Notes: generated from the sequence alone by a model not told the origin. A stretch of DNA of 64,000 nucleotides from CAJQQK01 sp049116495 (GCA_049116495.1 JAGDYV010000021.1:28119-92118); one strand, 5' to 3'. Shown: positions 1 to 9,611, numbered from the stretch's first letter. Program-made: numbers and translations.

Positions 1-1092
1 TTGCGCCCCGTAAAGCGTGCTCAAAACGGCCGGCACAACATTGCCAGCAATGACGCCAAGAACGGTACCGACAGTAGAAATCACGAGGACTTGAAACAGA
101 TAAATTCCAAGCACCATGCCATTGGTCGCCCCGACACTCTTGTAGGTCGCGATTACCTTCCGACGCCGGTCGACGAATGTCTGCACGGCGTTCGCAACAC
201 CGACACCACCGATCATCAAGGCCGCCAACCCGAGAAGCGTCAAAAACTGACGTAGGCGATCAAGCAAGCGCGTAATCGAGGGGCTCGGATCGCGCCGATC
301 GCGCACAATAAAACCGCTCTCTCCGAGCTCTGACTTGATTGCTTGGCGCAACCTCATGACCGTCTCGACTGGCGCAGCATCGGCATCCGGCGTGACAATC
401 GCATAACGCCAACTGATCAACGTCCCGGGCTGAACCAACCCGGTGGCAGCCAGGGTTTCATGGCTGACCATCACGCGAGGGCCAAAAGCCAGGCGCGCCG
501 TGATCTTGTCAGGCTCCTTGGCGATCGTTCCGGTAATTGGCACGGCGGATCGACCGAGCCTGATGGAATCACCGACTTTCAAGTTCAGCCGGTCCAGCAA
601 GCTGGGCGCGACGACCGCACCGTTCGTCTTGCGCAAAACCTCATCCGGTTCACTACCGCCGTGCAATATCAAACCGCCAAGTAGTGGGTAGATCGCATCG
701 ACAGCCTTGATCTCAACCAATGCCTGATCTGCGCCATTCGGCAGCCGCGCCATCGATCGCATGGTTGCCATTTCACTCGTGCGCCCGAGACGGCGCATCA
801 CGGCCCGCTCACTCTCCGTGGCACGCTGGTGCACGCGCCGCAGGACAACATCGCCACCGAGCAATTGCCGACCTTGAGCCGCGAAGCCATTGAGCAGCGC
901 ATCGGTAAGCGCGCTCACGCCTGTGATCACGCCGACACCGAGCGCAATGCAGGCAATAAAGATGCCAAAGCCACCGAGACCGGCACGCAATTCGCGCATC
1001 GCAAAACGCACCATTAAAGCATAGGGCCGATGCCACGCAGCAACTGCCGAGGCGTCCGGCGCAACTGCATCAGCCGATGACGAAACACTCAT
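1..1092 (-). CDS. ABC transporter permease, FtsX-like (partial)
   Basis: Reading the minus strand from the ATG at 1092, an open frame of 364 codons runs off the window start, so only the N-terminal part is present. It has an N-terminal hydrophobic helix (GGFGIFIACIALGVG, about residues 38-52), a MacB-like extracytoplasmic domain with the start QGRQLLGGDVVLRR, and a second membrane segment near the window edge after the FVDRRRKV turn, as in FtsX/MacB-fold permeases. The start overlaps the stop of the ATPase gene by 4 bp (ATGA), so the two are translationally coupled. By family and by pairing with the TesA-type gene this is the YbbP-like subunit of an exporter; the substrate is unknown. Confidence 0.85.
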   Translation of the reverse strand, partial: MSVSSSADAVAPDASAVAAWHRPYALMVRFAMRELRAGLGGFGIFIACIALGVGVITGVSALTDALLNGFAAQGRQLLGGDVVLRRVHQRATESERAVMRRLGRTSEMATMRSMARLPNGADQALVEIKAVDAIYPLLGGLILHGGSEPDEVLRKTNGAVVAPSLLDRLNLKVGDSIRLGRSAVPITGTIAKEPDKITARLAFGPRVMVSHETLAATGLVQPGTLISWRYAIVTPDADAAPVETVMRLRQAIKSELGESGFIVRDRRDPSPSITRLLDRLRQFLTLLGLAALMIGGVGVANAVQTFVDRRRKVIATYKSVGATNGMVLGIYLFQVLVISTVGTVLGVIAGNVVPAVLSTLYGAQ

Positions 1093-1853
1093 GCTTCGGC
1101 TCCGGTCGTCTGACGCTCGGCAATTCGACCATCGGCCATTCGCACCACGTCATCGCACTGCGCCGCCAACCCTTCGTCATGCGTCACGAGAATAAGTGTC
1201 GCGCCATCTCGCCTCTGCAGACGAAATAACAAATCGACAACCGACGCACCGGTCGCCTTATCGAGATTGCCCGTCGGCTCATCGGCAAGCAGCAGTTGCG
1301 GTTGCGGCGCAAGCGCCCGGGCCAGCGCCACTCGCTGCTGCTCGCCGCCAGACAATTGTGCCGGGTAATGGTCGAAACGTTCCGCCAGCCCCACATCGGC
1401 GAGCAACGCTCTTGCACGAGCGGGAGCATCGCCCCGCCCCGTCAACTCCAATGGTAGGGCAACATTCTCAAACGCCGTCATTGTTGGTACGAGGTGAAAA
1501 GACTGGAAGACGATGCCGATCCGTCGGCCCCGCACATCTGCCAATTGATCTTCGGTAAGTGCGGAAAAATCGTGCCCGGCGATTTCCACGCGACCCGCCG
1601 TTGCTCGCTCCAATCCGGCAATGATCATCAAGAGCGACGTCTTTCCCGAACCGGACGGTCCAACCACGGCAACCGAGCGACCTTGTGCAACGGACCATGA
1701 CACCCGACGTAAGATATCGACGGGCCCAGCCCGGCTCGGCAGCATCAGCTCAACGTCGCGCAGGACCACGACCTCCTTACGCAATTCAGACGCCGGCTCT
1801 GATGAGCTACTGCCGTCACCAACATGATGACCCGGTGAAACTGCTACATTCAT
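1089..1853 (-). CDS. ABC transporter ATP-binding protein (LolD/YbbA type)
   Basis: ATPase subunit partnering the adjacent permease. Walker A (GPSGSGKTS), Q-loop (FQSFHLVP), signature (LSGGEQQRV), Walker B (LLLADEPTGNLD) and the switch His (LVTHDE) are all present and in normal order, in a subunit of about 254 residues. The start at 1853 (MNVAVSPGHH) is preferred; an in-frame ATG at 1907 would add 18 residues without similarity to the family. The gene is divergent from the esterase gene at 1998 across a 144-bp gap. In many proteobacteria YbbA, YbbP and TesA are neighbours, as here, which supports the YbbA assignment rather than LolD. The transported substrate is not established. Confidence 0.9.
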   Translation of the reverse strand: MNVAVSPGHHVGDGSSSSEPASELRKEVVVLRDVELMLPSRAGPVDILRRVSWSVAQGRSVAVVGPSGSGKTSLLMIIAGLERATAGRVEIAGHDFSALTEDQLADVRGRRIGIVFQSFHLVPTMTAFENVALPLELTGRGDAPARARALLADVGLAERFDHYPAQLSGGEQQRVALARALAPQPQLLLADEPTGNLDKATGASVVDLLFRLQRRDGATLILVTHDEGLAAQCDDVVRMADGRIAERQTTGAEA

Positions 1854-1997
1854 GAAAGCAAACCTTGATAACCTGCGGATCGTGCGGCTTTTTGGCCGTA
1901 ATCGCATGGCCGCCGCAACCGGGCCACAACGTTCGTGTCATATCTGATTTCAGAGTACGAAATATGATTCGTCCATACTAAGCCGGGGACAACGTGG

Positions 1998-2672
1998 ATG
2001 GTTACGAAGGTGGGGCTTCGACAGATCATTTCCAAGGTGGGGATGACCGTTGCCTTGGGTTTGCTCGGCGCAACCCTTTTCATCGCCGACAACGTCGCGG
2101 CAAACGAAAAAAAGGTCCATGTCGCGGCCTTTGGCGACAGCCTGACGGCCGGATTTGGGCTACCGCCAGCAGCTGACTTCGCAAGCCGGCTTGAAGCTGC
2201 ACTGCATAAACGCGGTCACATGGTCCGCGTGACCAATGCTGGCGTTTCCGGAGACACGACATCCGGCGGCCTTGCCCGCTTTGACTGGGCGGTTTCGGAT
2301 GATACCGACGCGGTCATTCTGGAACTTGGAGCCAACGACGCATTGCGCGGTATTTCACCCGAAATTGCGCGCGCCAACCTGGACAAGATCCTGGCAAAGC
2401 TTGCGGATCGAAAAATCCCCGTTCTCGTCGCAGGAATGCGCGCACCGGCAAACTGGGGGCCCGACTATGAAAAAAACTTCAATACTATGTTTGCGGAGCT
2501 TGCCAAAAAGTATAAGGCGTTGCTTTACCCATTCTTCCTGGAAGGCGTCATCGATAAACCGCAACTGAAATTGGCTGACGCACTGCACCCGAACAAAGCC
2601 GGCGTTGATGAGATCGTGCGACGCATACTGCCGAGCGTTGAGAAACTGATCTCACGGGTACGTCAGCAATAA
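1998..2672 (+). CDS. tesA: Arylesterase / acyl-CoA thioesterase I (SGNH hydrolase)
   Basis: Periplasmic SGNH-fold hydrolase of acyl or aryl esters. The N-terminus is a signal peptide (hydrophobic core MTVALGLLGATLF, cleavage probably after NVAA, about residue 35). Block I GDSLTAG gives the nucleophile Ser48; block III GAND supplies the oxyanion Asn; block V DALHPN supplies the catalytic Asp and His. Length (224 aa) matches E. coli TesA plus a slightly longer leader. Divergent pairing with YbbA/YbbP-type genes is the classic context. The in vivo substrate cannot be read from the sequence. Confidence 0.9.
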   Translation: MVTKVGLRQIISKVGMTVALGLLGATLFIADNVAANEKKVHVAAFGDSLTAGFGLPPAADFASRLEAALHKRGHMVRVTNAGVSGDTTSGGLARFDWAVSDDTDAVILELGANDALRGISPEIARANLDKILAKLADRKIPVLVAGMRAPANWGPDYEKNFNTMFAELAKKYKALLYPFFLEGVIDKPQLKLADALHPNKAGVDEIVRRILPSVEKLISRVRQQ

Positions 2673-2791
2673 CAGGACCCGGCACCTGCATTTGACGCAG
2701 TCAGCCGCGGCCGCTATCCAGTCGATACTTTTTTCAGCTCCGCTTCATCGGCCGCCTCACACACCATCGCAGAGACGCCCTCAGGCACACC

Positions 2792-3619
2792 ATGTCCCAG
2801 CGCACAATCTTGATAACCGGCTGCTCATCCGGCATCGGGCTCGCCTCAGTCCGTCTGCTGCGCGAACGCGGCTGGCGAGTCTTTGCAACAGCACGGACGC
2901 CAGACGACCTCGAGCGGCTCTCAGTCGATGAACAAGTCGATGCCGTTCATTTGGACTTGGCGGACTCGGAGGCAATAGCTGCTTGCGCAGAAAAAGTCCT
3001 CGACAAAACCGGCGGCACGCTCGATGCGCTGTTTAACAATGCCGCATACGGCCAGCCAGGCGCGTTAGAAGACGTATCGGTTGACGCCTTGCGTGCCCAA
3101 TTCGAAGTGAATGTGTTTGGCACCCACGACCTCACACGGCGTTGTATTCCAGCGATGCTGGAGCAAGGCCATGGACGTATTGTGCAGTGCTCTTCCGTGC
3201 TCGGCCTGGTCGCCGCGCCTTACCGAGGTGCATATTGCGCCTCAAAATTTGCTCTTGAAGCCATCAGCGATGTCATGCGCCTCGAATTCGCAGGCACCGG
3301 CATCCAGGTCTCGACGATTGAACCCGGCCCGATCGATACGCGCTTTATCAAATCATCTATTGCCGCTGCCCACCGCTGGATCAATATTGATCAATCGCGA
3401 CATCGCGCACGCTATAGCGCCATGCTCGACGCGCTTGCTAAGGGTGGCAAGCAGACGTTTAAGCTGCAGCCTGAAGCGGTTGCCCGAAAACTCGTGCACG
3501 CAGTTGAACATCCACGACCCAAGTCGCACTACTACGTCACGCTGCCAACCTACATGGCCGTCGCTGCGCGTCGCACACTGCCGATAAGATTCATCGATTG
3601 GGTCGCCGCTCGCAGCTGA
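2792..3619 (+). CDS. Short-chain dehydrogenase/reductase
   Basis: NAD(P)-dependent oxidoreductase of the classical SDR family, 275 aa. The cofactor motif TGCSSGIG is at residues 9-16, NNAAYG marks the structural NNAG element, the catalytic Ser is in QCSSVLG, and the Tyr-Lys pair is in YCASK. An Arg close to the end of strand 2 (TARTPDD) suggests NADP(H). It most resembles SDRs that act on retinol-like or steroid-like and fatty substrates, but the substrate is not determined. It converges with rlmH with only 12 bp between stops. Confidence 0.85.
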   Translation: MSQRTILITGCSSGIGLASVRLLRERGWRVFATARTPDDLERLSVDEQVDAVHLDLADSEAIAACAEKVLDKTGGTLDALFNNAAYGQPGALEDVSVDALRAQFEVNVFGTHDLTRRCIPAMLEQGHGRIVQCSSVLGLVAAPYRGAYCASKFALEAISDVMRLEFAGTGIQVSTIEPGPIDTRFIKSSIAAAHRWINIDQSRHRARYSAMLDALAKGGKQTFKLQPEAVARKLVHAVEHPRPKSHYYVTLPTYMAVAARRTLPIRFIDWVAARS

Positions 3620-3631
3620 GCTGATGCAACG

Positions 3632-4114
3632 CTATGCGCGATGATAAGGGTGACCACTTAGGATCGTTGCAGCCCGGTACAGTTGCTCCAGCAGCACTAT
3701 TCGGGCCAATCCATGGGGCAGCGTCATTGCGCTGAGAGAGACCCGCTCTCGTGCGGCATCAAGCACGGTTTGGCCATGGCCATCGGGCCCGCCAATGAGA
3801 AAAGCCAACTCAGGCGTCCCGTCATCCCGGTACTTGGCAACCAATTCTGAAAAAGCCTGACTGTCTCGGTTTCGGCCGGCTTCATCGAGCGCAAACAACA
3901 TGACATCGCCGCCAACTTTCTCAAGCAGTCGGTTGGCCTCGTCTTGCTTGCGAACAGCGGCGCTGCCATCGCGGGATTCAGGTAACTCATGGACCAGGAT
4001 CGGGCCAAGCCCCAACGACCGTCCGCTGCCGTCGAAACGCTTGATGTAGCGTTTGGCAAGATCCGTTTCCGGGCCGGCCTTTAGCCGCCCGATCGCTGCA
4101 ACAGTGATACGCAT
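3632..4114 (-). CDS. rlmH: 23S rRNA (pseudouridine(1915)-N(3))-methyltransferase
   Basis: SPOUT-class methyltransferase that methylates pseudouridine 1915 in helix 69 of 23S rRNA on 70S ribosomes. The start at 4114 (MRITVAAIGRLK) matches the family N-terminus; the open frame extends 34 codons upstream without similarity. The SAM-binding trefoil knot is seen in FLIGGPDGHG and the C-terminal LPHGLARIVLLEQLYRA and LSGHPYHRA signatures are intact. 160 aa is normal. It is the last gene of the rplU-to-rlmH run, 62 bp after rsfS. Confidence 0.95.
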   Translation of the reverse strand: MRITVAAIGRLKAGPETDLAKRYIKRFDGSGRSLGLGPILVHELPESRDGSAAVRKQDEANRLLEKVGGDVMLFALDEAGRNRDSQAFSELVAKYRDDGTPELAFLIGGPDGHGQTVLDAARERVSLSAMTLPHGLARIVLLEQLYRAATILSGHPYHRA

Positions 4115-4176
4115 CAAGCCAGTCCGTAGCAGCCGACGTAGGCTCGGTTCGGGCGTTATCCCGGACCGCCTTTGAT

Positions 4177-4587
4177 CTAGTGCGTGCTCTCGCCCGCCGC
4201 ATGGTCGGTCATCCACATCTTCTCGAGATTGTAGAATTCACGCACCTCAGGCCGGAAGATGTGAAGGACGATGTCCCCGACATCAATCAAGACCCAGTCA
4301 TTGGCCGGTTGGCCTTCGACCCGGACGGCAGCATATTTGATCTCTTTGAGGCGTTTTTGAACTTGATCAGCAATGGCACCGACATGACGGTCCGATCGCC
4401 CCGAAGCGATCACCATGTAGTCCGCGATGGCTGATTTGCCAGCAAGATCAATCTGCACGACATCTTCTGCTTTCGCGTCGTCGAGTAGCGCAATGATCTC
4501 GTTCAAAAGGGCTTCGCAATCAATGTCTTGAGACATCGTGCTAGGCCGAGGCGAGCCGCGAACGGCGTCCCCGTGGGCAGTTGGCAT
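4177..4587 (-). CDS. rsfS: Ribosomal silencing factor RsfS
   Basis: Binds uL14 of the 50S subunit and blocks subunit joining when nutrients are scarce. The RsfS/Iojap core is complete: DDAKAEDVVQIDL, the conserved SAIADYMVIASGRSDRH and the terminal DWVLIDVGDIVLHIF-REFYNLEKMW. Two starts are possible, 4587 (used here) and 4536 (MSQDID); neither has a clear Shine-Dalgarno sequence. Lies between nadD and rlmH, the standard order in alphaproteobacteria. About 215 bp between this gene and nadD show no gene. Confidence 0.93.
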   Translation of the reverse strand: MPTAHGDAVRGSPRPSTMSQDIDCEALLNEIIALLDDAKAEDVVQIDLAGKSAIADYMVIASGRSDRHVGAIADQVQKRLKEIKYAAVRVEGQPANDWVLIDVGDIVLHIFRPEVREFYNLEKMWMTDHAAGESTH

Positions 4588-4803
4588 ATTGAGTTGTCGT
4601 TCCTATGGCCATTGATCCATTGGTATGGCGTCGAACCCGTAACCTATTGATTCAAATAAGCCATTAGATTCACGCGACGCAGATGCTTCCCCACGCAGCA
4701 AACACATATATACGCTCAATTATGGTCGACAACAATAGGGATAGATACACCATATCGAAAATTCATAACGGTTTCATTCGCCAGCACGACACCGGGATCA
4801 TCC

Positions 4804-5445
4804 TTAATCCCGACCTCGCGCCGCTCTGATAGCGGTTGATGAAAGGTCAGAAAGAGGCCCGGTCAGAAACGTCCAGGCCGGAGGCGACATGCTCGCGAGT
4901 TGGCCGGCACGCTGCTCACCAACAAAGCGGGACTTAAGATAACGTGCGGCGGGGCTGGCCATGCCAGACAGTCGCCAGTTCGGCCGGTCAACGACCGCTA
5001 TGGGCATCATATCGGCAATCTCATGCCACTGCTGCCACAAATGGAATGTCGCTAGGTTATCTGCACCCATGAGCCAAACGAAACGGGCGTCTGGAAATCG
5101 CAACGTCAAAAAAGACAACGTTGCTGCCGTATAAGCGGACGGTAAATCGCTCTCGAACGCGGTAATCTTGATCCGCGGGTCGCCCCCGGTCATTTCGCGG
5201 CACAACGCGAGGCGCTCATCAAGCGGCAGCAATTCATTATGCGATTTCAGAGGGTTACCTGGCGTCACAACCCACCAGATTGCATCGAGCTGCAAACGCC
5301 GCAACGCCGTGTGCGTGATCAGGCGGTGAGCGGCATGTGGCGGATTGAACGAGCCGCCAAGCAACCCGACTCGTTGCCCAGACATGACGAGAGGCGGTTT
5401 GGGACGGATCGAACCAAATCGTACCGGTGCGCACTTGAAGGCCAA
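4804..5445 (-). CDS. nadD: Nicotinate-nucleotide adenylyltransferase
   Basis: Transfers AMP from ATP to nicotinate mononucleotide in NAD synthesis. The nucleotidyltransferase signature GGSFNPPHAAH is near the N-terminus, WLMGADNLATFHLW is the conserved substrate-binding block, and the C-terminal SSTAIR motif is present, so the enzyme looks intact. The start at 5445 leaves a 20-residue leader before MSGQRVGLL; an alternative start at 5385 would remove it. Same strand as proA, 44 bp downstream of it. Confidence 0.93.
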   Translation of the reverse strand: MAFKCAPVRFGSIRPKPPLVMSGQRVGLLGGSFNPPHAAHRLITHTALRRLQLDAIWWVVTPGNPLKSHNELLPLDERLALCREMTGGDPRIKITAFESDLPSAYTAATLSFLTLRFPDARFVWLMGADNLATFHLWQQWHEIADMMPIAVVDRPNWRLSGMASPAARYLKSRFVGEQRAGQLASMSPPAWTFLTGPLSDLSSTAIRAARGRD

Positions 5446-5489
5446 ATTCAGCTTTTCCTATTCCACCGGTTCAAGATGTGGCCGCCCTG

Positions 5490-6776
5490 CTATTCGGGGC
5501 GTGTCTGCCCAGCGCCGCGCACGATATATTTGAAGCTTGTCAACTGCTCAACGCCAACCGGTCCACGCGCATGCATTTTACCCGTAGCGATACCGATTTC
5601 GGCGCCCATTCCAAATTCACCACCATCCGCAAACTGCGTCGACGCATTGTGAAGCACGATTGCCGAATCGACCCGTGCCAGAAAATGCGCCGCCGTACCG
5701 TAGCACTCCGTCAGAATACTGTCGGTATGGTTTGAACCATATGACGCTATATGCGTGATGGCTTCATCAACACCATCAACGACTTTCACGGATATGATCG
5801 CATCCAGGTATTCAGTCACCCAATCTTCGTCGCTCGCAGGCTTGACGCGCTTGTCAGTGGCAATCGTCGCTGCATCGCCTCGAACCTCGCAACCGCCATC
5901 GAGTAATGCCTTTACAGCCATTTCGAGGTGCCCATCAGGCGCTCCTGCGTCCACGAGCAAGGTTTCGGCTGCACCGCAGATGCCCGTACGGCGCAACTTG
6001 GAATTCACAATCACCGGTATCGCATCCACGAGGTCGGCGCCGCGGTCCAGATATACATGGCAAATCCCCTCAAGGTGGGCGAAGACCGGCACACGCGCTT
6101 CCTCTTGTACGCGCCCGACAAGGCTCTTGCCACCGCGCGGTACGATCACATCCAGCGCCCCGTCGAGACCGCGCAGTATTTCACCCACCGCGGCACGATC
6201 CGTCGTCGGCACGAGTTGTATTGCCGTCTCCGGCAGTTCTGCTTCGCGCAGACCGGCGCAAAGACAAGCATGAATCGCTCGTGCGGAATGATAACTCTCA
6301 GAGCCACCGCGCAGGATCGACGCATTGCCAGCCTTAAGACAGAGCGCTCCGGCATCAGCTGTCACGTTCGGGCGGCTCTCATAAATGACGCCAATCACGC
6401 CAAGAGGAGTGCGGACCCGCTCGATCTTCAGTTTGTTGGGCCGCCGCCATTCCGCGATCGTTGCACCAACGGGGTCTTCCAATTGGGCAATACTCTCCAG
6501 GCCGGTCGCCATGGACTCAATCCGTGCCGGGGTCAAGGTCAAACGATCGACAAAAGATGGCGGCCGCCCGGCCTGTTTGGCCGCCGCAATGTCCCTTGAG
6601 TTCGCTTCGATGATTGCATCAGCGTCACCGCGCAGCCTGGCCGCCGCATGACGCAGCGCTGTATCCTTCTCCTCCGTCGTCGCGCGCGCCAAACGTGATG
6701 CTGCCTGGCTCGCAGCCTGGCCCAGCTTGCGCATCAAATCGGCTGCGTCAGCCTCGACACGTTCAATCTTGTTCAT
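5490..6776 (-). CDS. proA: Gamma-glutamyl phosphate reductase
   Basis: NADPH-dependent reduction of gamma-glutamyl phosphate to glutamate semialdehyde, second step of proline synthesis. The 428-aa aldehyde-dehydrogenase-fold protein carries the family blocks PLGVIGVIYESRPNVT, CLKAGNASILRGGSE, VPRGGKSLVGRV, the catalytic-cysteine region (RTGICGAAETLLVD) and the terminal FADGGEFGMGAEIGI. Its start overlaps the 3' end of proB by 14 bp, so the two are co-translated as an operon. Confidence 0.96.
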   Translation of the reverse strand: MNKIERVEADAADLMRKLGQAASQAASRLARATTEEKDTALRHAAARLRGDADAIIEANSRDIAAAKQAGRPPSFVDRLTLTPARIESMATGLESIAQLEDPVGATIAEWRRPNKLKIERVRTPLGVIGVIYESRPNVTADAGALCLKAGNASILRGGSESYHSARAIHACLCAGLREAELPETAIQLVPTTDRAAVGEILRGLDGALDVIVPRGGKSLVGRVQEEARVPVFAHLEGICHVYLDRGADLVDAIPVIVNSKLRRTGICGAAETLLVDAGAPDGHLEMAVKALLDGGCEVRGDAATIATDKRVKPASDEDWVTEYLDAIISVKVVDGVDEAITHIASYGSNHTDSILTECYGTAAHFLARVDSAIVLHNASTQFADGGEFGMGAEIGIATGKMHARGPVGVEQLTSFKYIVRGAGQTRPE

Positions 6777-7977
6777 GGTTTCCGGTCTCCCGATTGACCG
6801 TGCGGTGAAAAATCAAATCATCACGATGAATGAGTTCGATACGGCCACGATAGCCAAGAATGCCGGCAATGGCATCCGACTTCTTACCTTTGATCCGGCC
6901 GGCATCATCGTTGCCATAGGCCACCAGCCCACGCCCCAACTCGCGACCATCTTCGGCCAGGATGCGGACCATATCGCCACGCTCGAACCGGCCGGCAGCG
7001 GACACAACGCCAGCCGGTAGCAAACTCTTGCCGGCCGCCAGTGCGCGCTCGGCGCCCGTATCAATCGATAGCGAGCCGCGTGGCTCCAACTGGCCGGCGA
7101 TCCAGCGCTTGCGCGCCGTGACGGGATCAGATGGTGCCAGGAACCAAGTGCACGGCGCATCAGCATCCAACTGAGACAGCGGATGCAACGTTCGCCCCTG
7201 TGCGATCACCATGCAGGTCCCCGCGGATCGAGCGATCTTGGCCGCCTCGATTTTGGTGACCATGCCGCCACTTGATACGTCGGAACCGACGTCACCCGCC
7301 ATCGCCTCGATCTCAGGCGTTATGTTGTCAACGACGTCTATGCGGCGCGCATCCGGACTAGTGCCGGGCGGCGCGGTATAAAGACCGTCGATATCGGACA
7401 GCAGGACGAGACAATCGGCGCTGATCATGCCCGCCACCCGCGCCGACAGTCGGTCATTGTCACCGTATCTGATCTCGCTCGTTGCAACTGTGTCATTCTC
7501 ATTGACGACCGGGACGGCACCGTGCCCAAGCAGCGTTTCAAACGTATGGCGCGCATTGAGATAGCGCCGGCGCTCTTCGGTATCACCGAGCGTTAGTAGA
7601 ATTTGCGCCATGGTCAGGCCACGCTGTTGAAAGACGCCTTGGTAGGCGTGCGCCAATGAAATCTGGCCGACGGATGCTGCCGCCTGACTCTGTTCAAGCT
7701 CGAGGGGACCCTTCGGGAGATCAAGGATATGTCGCCCGAGCGCGATCGAGCCTGATGAAACAATAACGACGTGCTTTCCAGCCTGCCGCAGCCGTGCAAT
7801 GTCATCAGCCAATGAATTGAGCCAAGTCGCGCGCACGCGTCCAGTTTCCCGGTCAACCAGCAACGCAGACCCAATCTTCACGACGATGCGGCGGGCATGC
7901 CGCCATTTCAGGCGGGCACTGTCTGCCGCTAACTCGGGCAATTTTCTCGCAGGCACGGCCATAGTATTTGCAATCAA
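6763..7977 (-). CDS. proB: Glutamate 5-kinase
   Basis: Phosphorylates glutamate in the first, feedback-controlled step of proline synthesis. The amino-acid-kinase domain is complete (VVKIGSALLVD, VSSGSIALGR, NENDTVA, FGDNDRLSA-like GDNDRLSARVA, LLSDIDGLY, GGMVTKIEAA), followed by a C-terminal PUA domain from about residue 305 (GSLSIDTGAERAL, RILAEDGRELGRGL). The start may be at 7962 (MAVPARK) rather than 7977. Overlaps proA and follows obgE by 35 bp. Confidence 0.96.
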   Translation of the reverse strand: MIANTMAVPARKLPELAADSARLKWRHARRIVVKIGSALLVDRETGRVRATWLNSLADDIARLRQAGKHVVIVSSGSIALGRHILDLPKGPLELEQSQAAASVGQISLAHAYQGVFQQRGLTMAQILLTLGDTEERRRYLNARHTFETLLGHGAVPVVNENDTVATSEIRYGDNDRLSARVAGMISADCLVLLSDIDGLYTAPPGTSPDARRIDVVDNITPEIEAMAGDVGSDVSSGGMVTKIEAAKIARSAGTCMVIAQGRTLHPLSQLDADAPCTWFLAPSDPVTARKRWIAGQLEPRGSLSIDTGAERALAAGKSLLPAGVVSAAGRFERGDMVRILAEDGRELGRGLVAYGNDDAGRIKGKKSDAIAGILGYRGRIELIHRDDLIFHRTVNRETGNHEQD

Positions 7978-8012
7978 CTCACAAGTTCAGAAAACCGTTC
8001 ATAGACACGGCA

Positions 8013-9062
8013 TCAAATTGGTGACCATGCCGCTTTCTCCGACTGCGGCTTAGCTTCTTCGACTTGAACGCGTTCCGATTTGCTGATCGTATCGGCCAGA
8101 AGATAGAGTGCTTCTTTAACACCAAGCCCCGATACCGATGAAATGCGCAAAGGCTTCCTGCCACTTGCGACACCGAGCTCACGTGCCTTTTGTGAATAGG
8201 TCTCATCATCAATCGTATCGCATTTCGACAACGCTACGATCTCCGTCTTGTCAGCGAGGTTACCGCCATACGCCTCCAGTTCCTGGCGAATGGTTTGATA
8301 GCTTTGGGCGACGTCCTCGTCATTCGCGTCGACGAGATGCAGCAGCACGTGGCAGCGCTCGACATGCCCAAGAAAGCGCGTTCCCAAGCCGACGCCCTCA
8401 TTGGCGCCTTCGATCAATCCTGGAATGTCGGCAAGCACAAAGTCCTTTTCCCCCGCACGCACGACGCCGAGGTTCGGATGTAGCGTCGTAAACGGGTAGT
8501 CAGCGATTTTGGGCTTGGCGGCACTGACCGCAGCCAGAAATGTCGACTTGCCGGCATTTGGAAGCCCAACGACCCCAGCATCGGCGATGAGCTTGAGCCG
8601 CAGCCAAATCGTCAGTTCCTCAGCCGGTTGTCCAGGATTAATCCGGCGCGGCGCCTGATTGGTCGACGATTTGAAATGGGCATTGCCAAACCCGCCGTTG
8701 CCGCCCTTGGCGATACGAATGCGGTCGCCGGGCTCTTCAAGGTCTCCGAGCAATGTCTCTTGATCCTCGGCCAGCACCTGCGTGCCCGGCGGCACCTTGA
8801 TGATACAGTCCGCACCGTTCGGCCCCGATCGCAACCGACCCATCCCGGGAATACCATTCTTCGCTTTGAAATGCTGCTGATAGCGATAGTCGATCAGCGT
8901 GTTGAGATTGTCGACACACTCGACCCAGACGTCACCGCCTTTGCCGCCATCGCCGCCGTCCGGCCCACCGAATTCGATAAATTTTTCACGGCGAAACGAC
9001 AGGCAGCCATCGCCGCCTTTGCCTGACGCAATGTAAATCTTGGCTTGATCAAGGAATTTCAT
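8013..9062 (-). CDS. obgE: GTPase ObgE/CgtA
   Basis: Essential ribosome-associated GTPase acting in 50S assembly and the stringent response. The glycine-rich Obg fold fills residues 1-158 (KIYIASGKGGDGCLSFRRE and GGDGGKGGDVW), then a G domain with G1 GLPNAGKST, G3 DIPGLIEGA and G4 SKCD. There is only a short C-terminal tail after the G domain, as in many alphaproteobacterial forms. The start overlaps the stop of the upstream acetyltransferase gene by 4 bp (ATGA). Confidence 0.96.
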   Translation of the reverse strand: MKFLDQAKIYIASGKGGDGCLSFRREKFIEFGGPDGGDGGKGGDVWVECVDNLNTLIDYRYQQHFKAKNGIPGMGRLRSGPNGADCIIKVPPGTQVLAEDQETLLGDLEEPGDRIRIAKGGNGGFGNAHFKSSTNQAPRRINPGQPAEELTIWLRLKLIADAGVVGLPNAGKSTFLAAVSAAKPKIADYPFTTLHPNLGVVRAGEKDFVLADIPGLIEGANEGVGLGTRFLGHVERCHVLLHLVDANDEDVAQSYQTIRQELEAYGGNLADKTEIVALSKCDTIDDETYSQKARELGVASGRKPLRISSVSGLGVKEALYLLADTISKSERVQVEEAKPQSEKAAWSPI

Positions 9063-9598
9063 AACGGCAACTCTTCAAACCTTTCGCGGTTCAGTTCCGT
9101 TTCAAAGTGTTGGACTTCGATTCCGCGTGCAACGCACATCACGGTACTCTCGCTAACAACTTCAAATCCATACTTCTGCTGCACGGCCAGCGACGCGTCA
9201 TTGCCAAGGAAGATACCGCTCGTTAGCAGTCGGTTCTCACGCGTCCGAAAGAACGCCGCAATGACTGCGCCGACCGCTTCGGTCATAAAACCCTGGCCCC
9301 AATATGGTTCGCCCAGCCAGTAGCCCAGGTTCGGCCCTCTGGACTGGGGCGCAACGCTAACAACACCAAGCAGGTTATCACTCATCGTAATTGCATAAAC
9401 AACGTCATCATCTGTCTTGTTTCGGTTTCCGGAACGTAACAGAAACTCTTCGGCATGCGCACGTTCATACGGATGAGGGGCCAAGGCGAGATTCTTGACG
9501 ACGTCCCAGTTATTCAAGAACTCAACGATCCGCTCCGCATCCTGCTCGGCAGGCGGTCTCAAGCTCAAACGTTGCGTCTTCACAATTTCGGGGAACAT
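9059..9598 (-). CDS. GNAT family N-acetyltransferase (RimJ/RimL-like)
   Basis: Acetyl-CoA-dependent N-acetyltransferase of the RimJ/RimL branch: N-terminal TQRLSLRPPAEQDAERIVEF, a central beta bulge (NLGYWLGEPYWGQGFMTEAV) with the acetyl-CoA loop GQGFMTEA, and the late NDASLAVQQKYGFEVV signature. The target is unknown; related enzymes modify ribosomal proteins or small molecules. It sits between rpmA and obgE and is translationally coupled to obgE, a position commonly occupied by such a gene in alphaproteobacteria. Confidence 0.88.
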   Translation of the reverse strand: MFPEIVKTQRLSLRPPAEQDAERIVEFLNNWDVVKNLALAPHPYERAHAEEFLLRSGNRNKTDDDVVYAITMSDNLLGVVSVAPQSRGPNLGYWLGEPYWGQGFMTEAVGAVIAAFFRTRENRLLTSGIFLGNDASLAVQQKYGFEVVSESTVMCVARGIEVQHFETELNRERFEELPL

Positions 9599-9611
9599 TC
9601 GTCAGGCTTTC

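Noticed and set aside
6146..6599. Long plus-strand open frames opposite proA
   Set aside because: Shadows of proA; GC-rich coding DNA leaves the opposite strand open.
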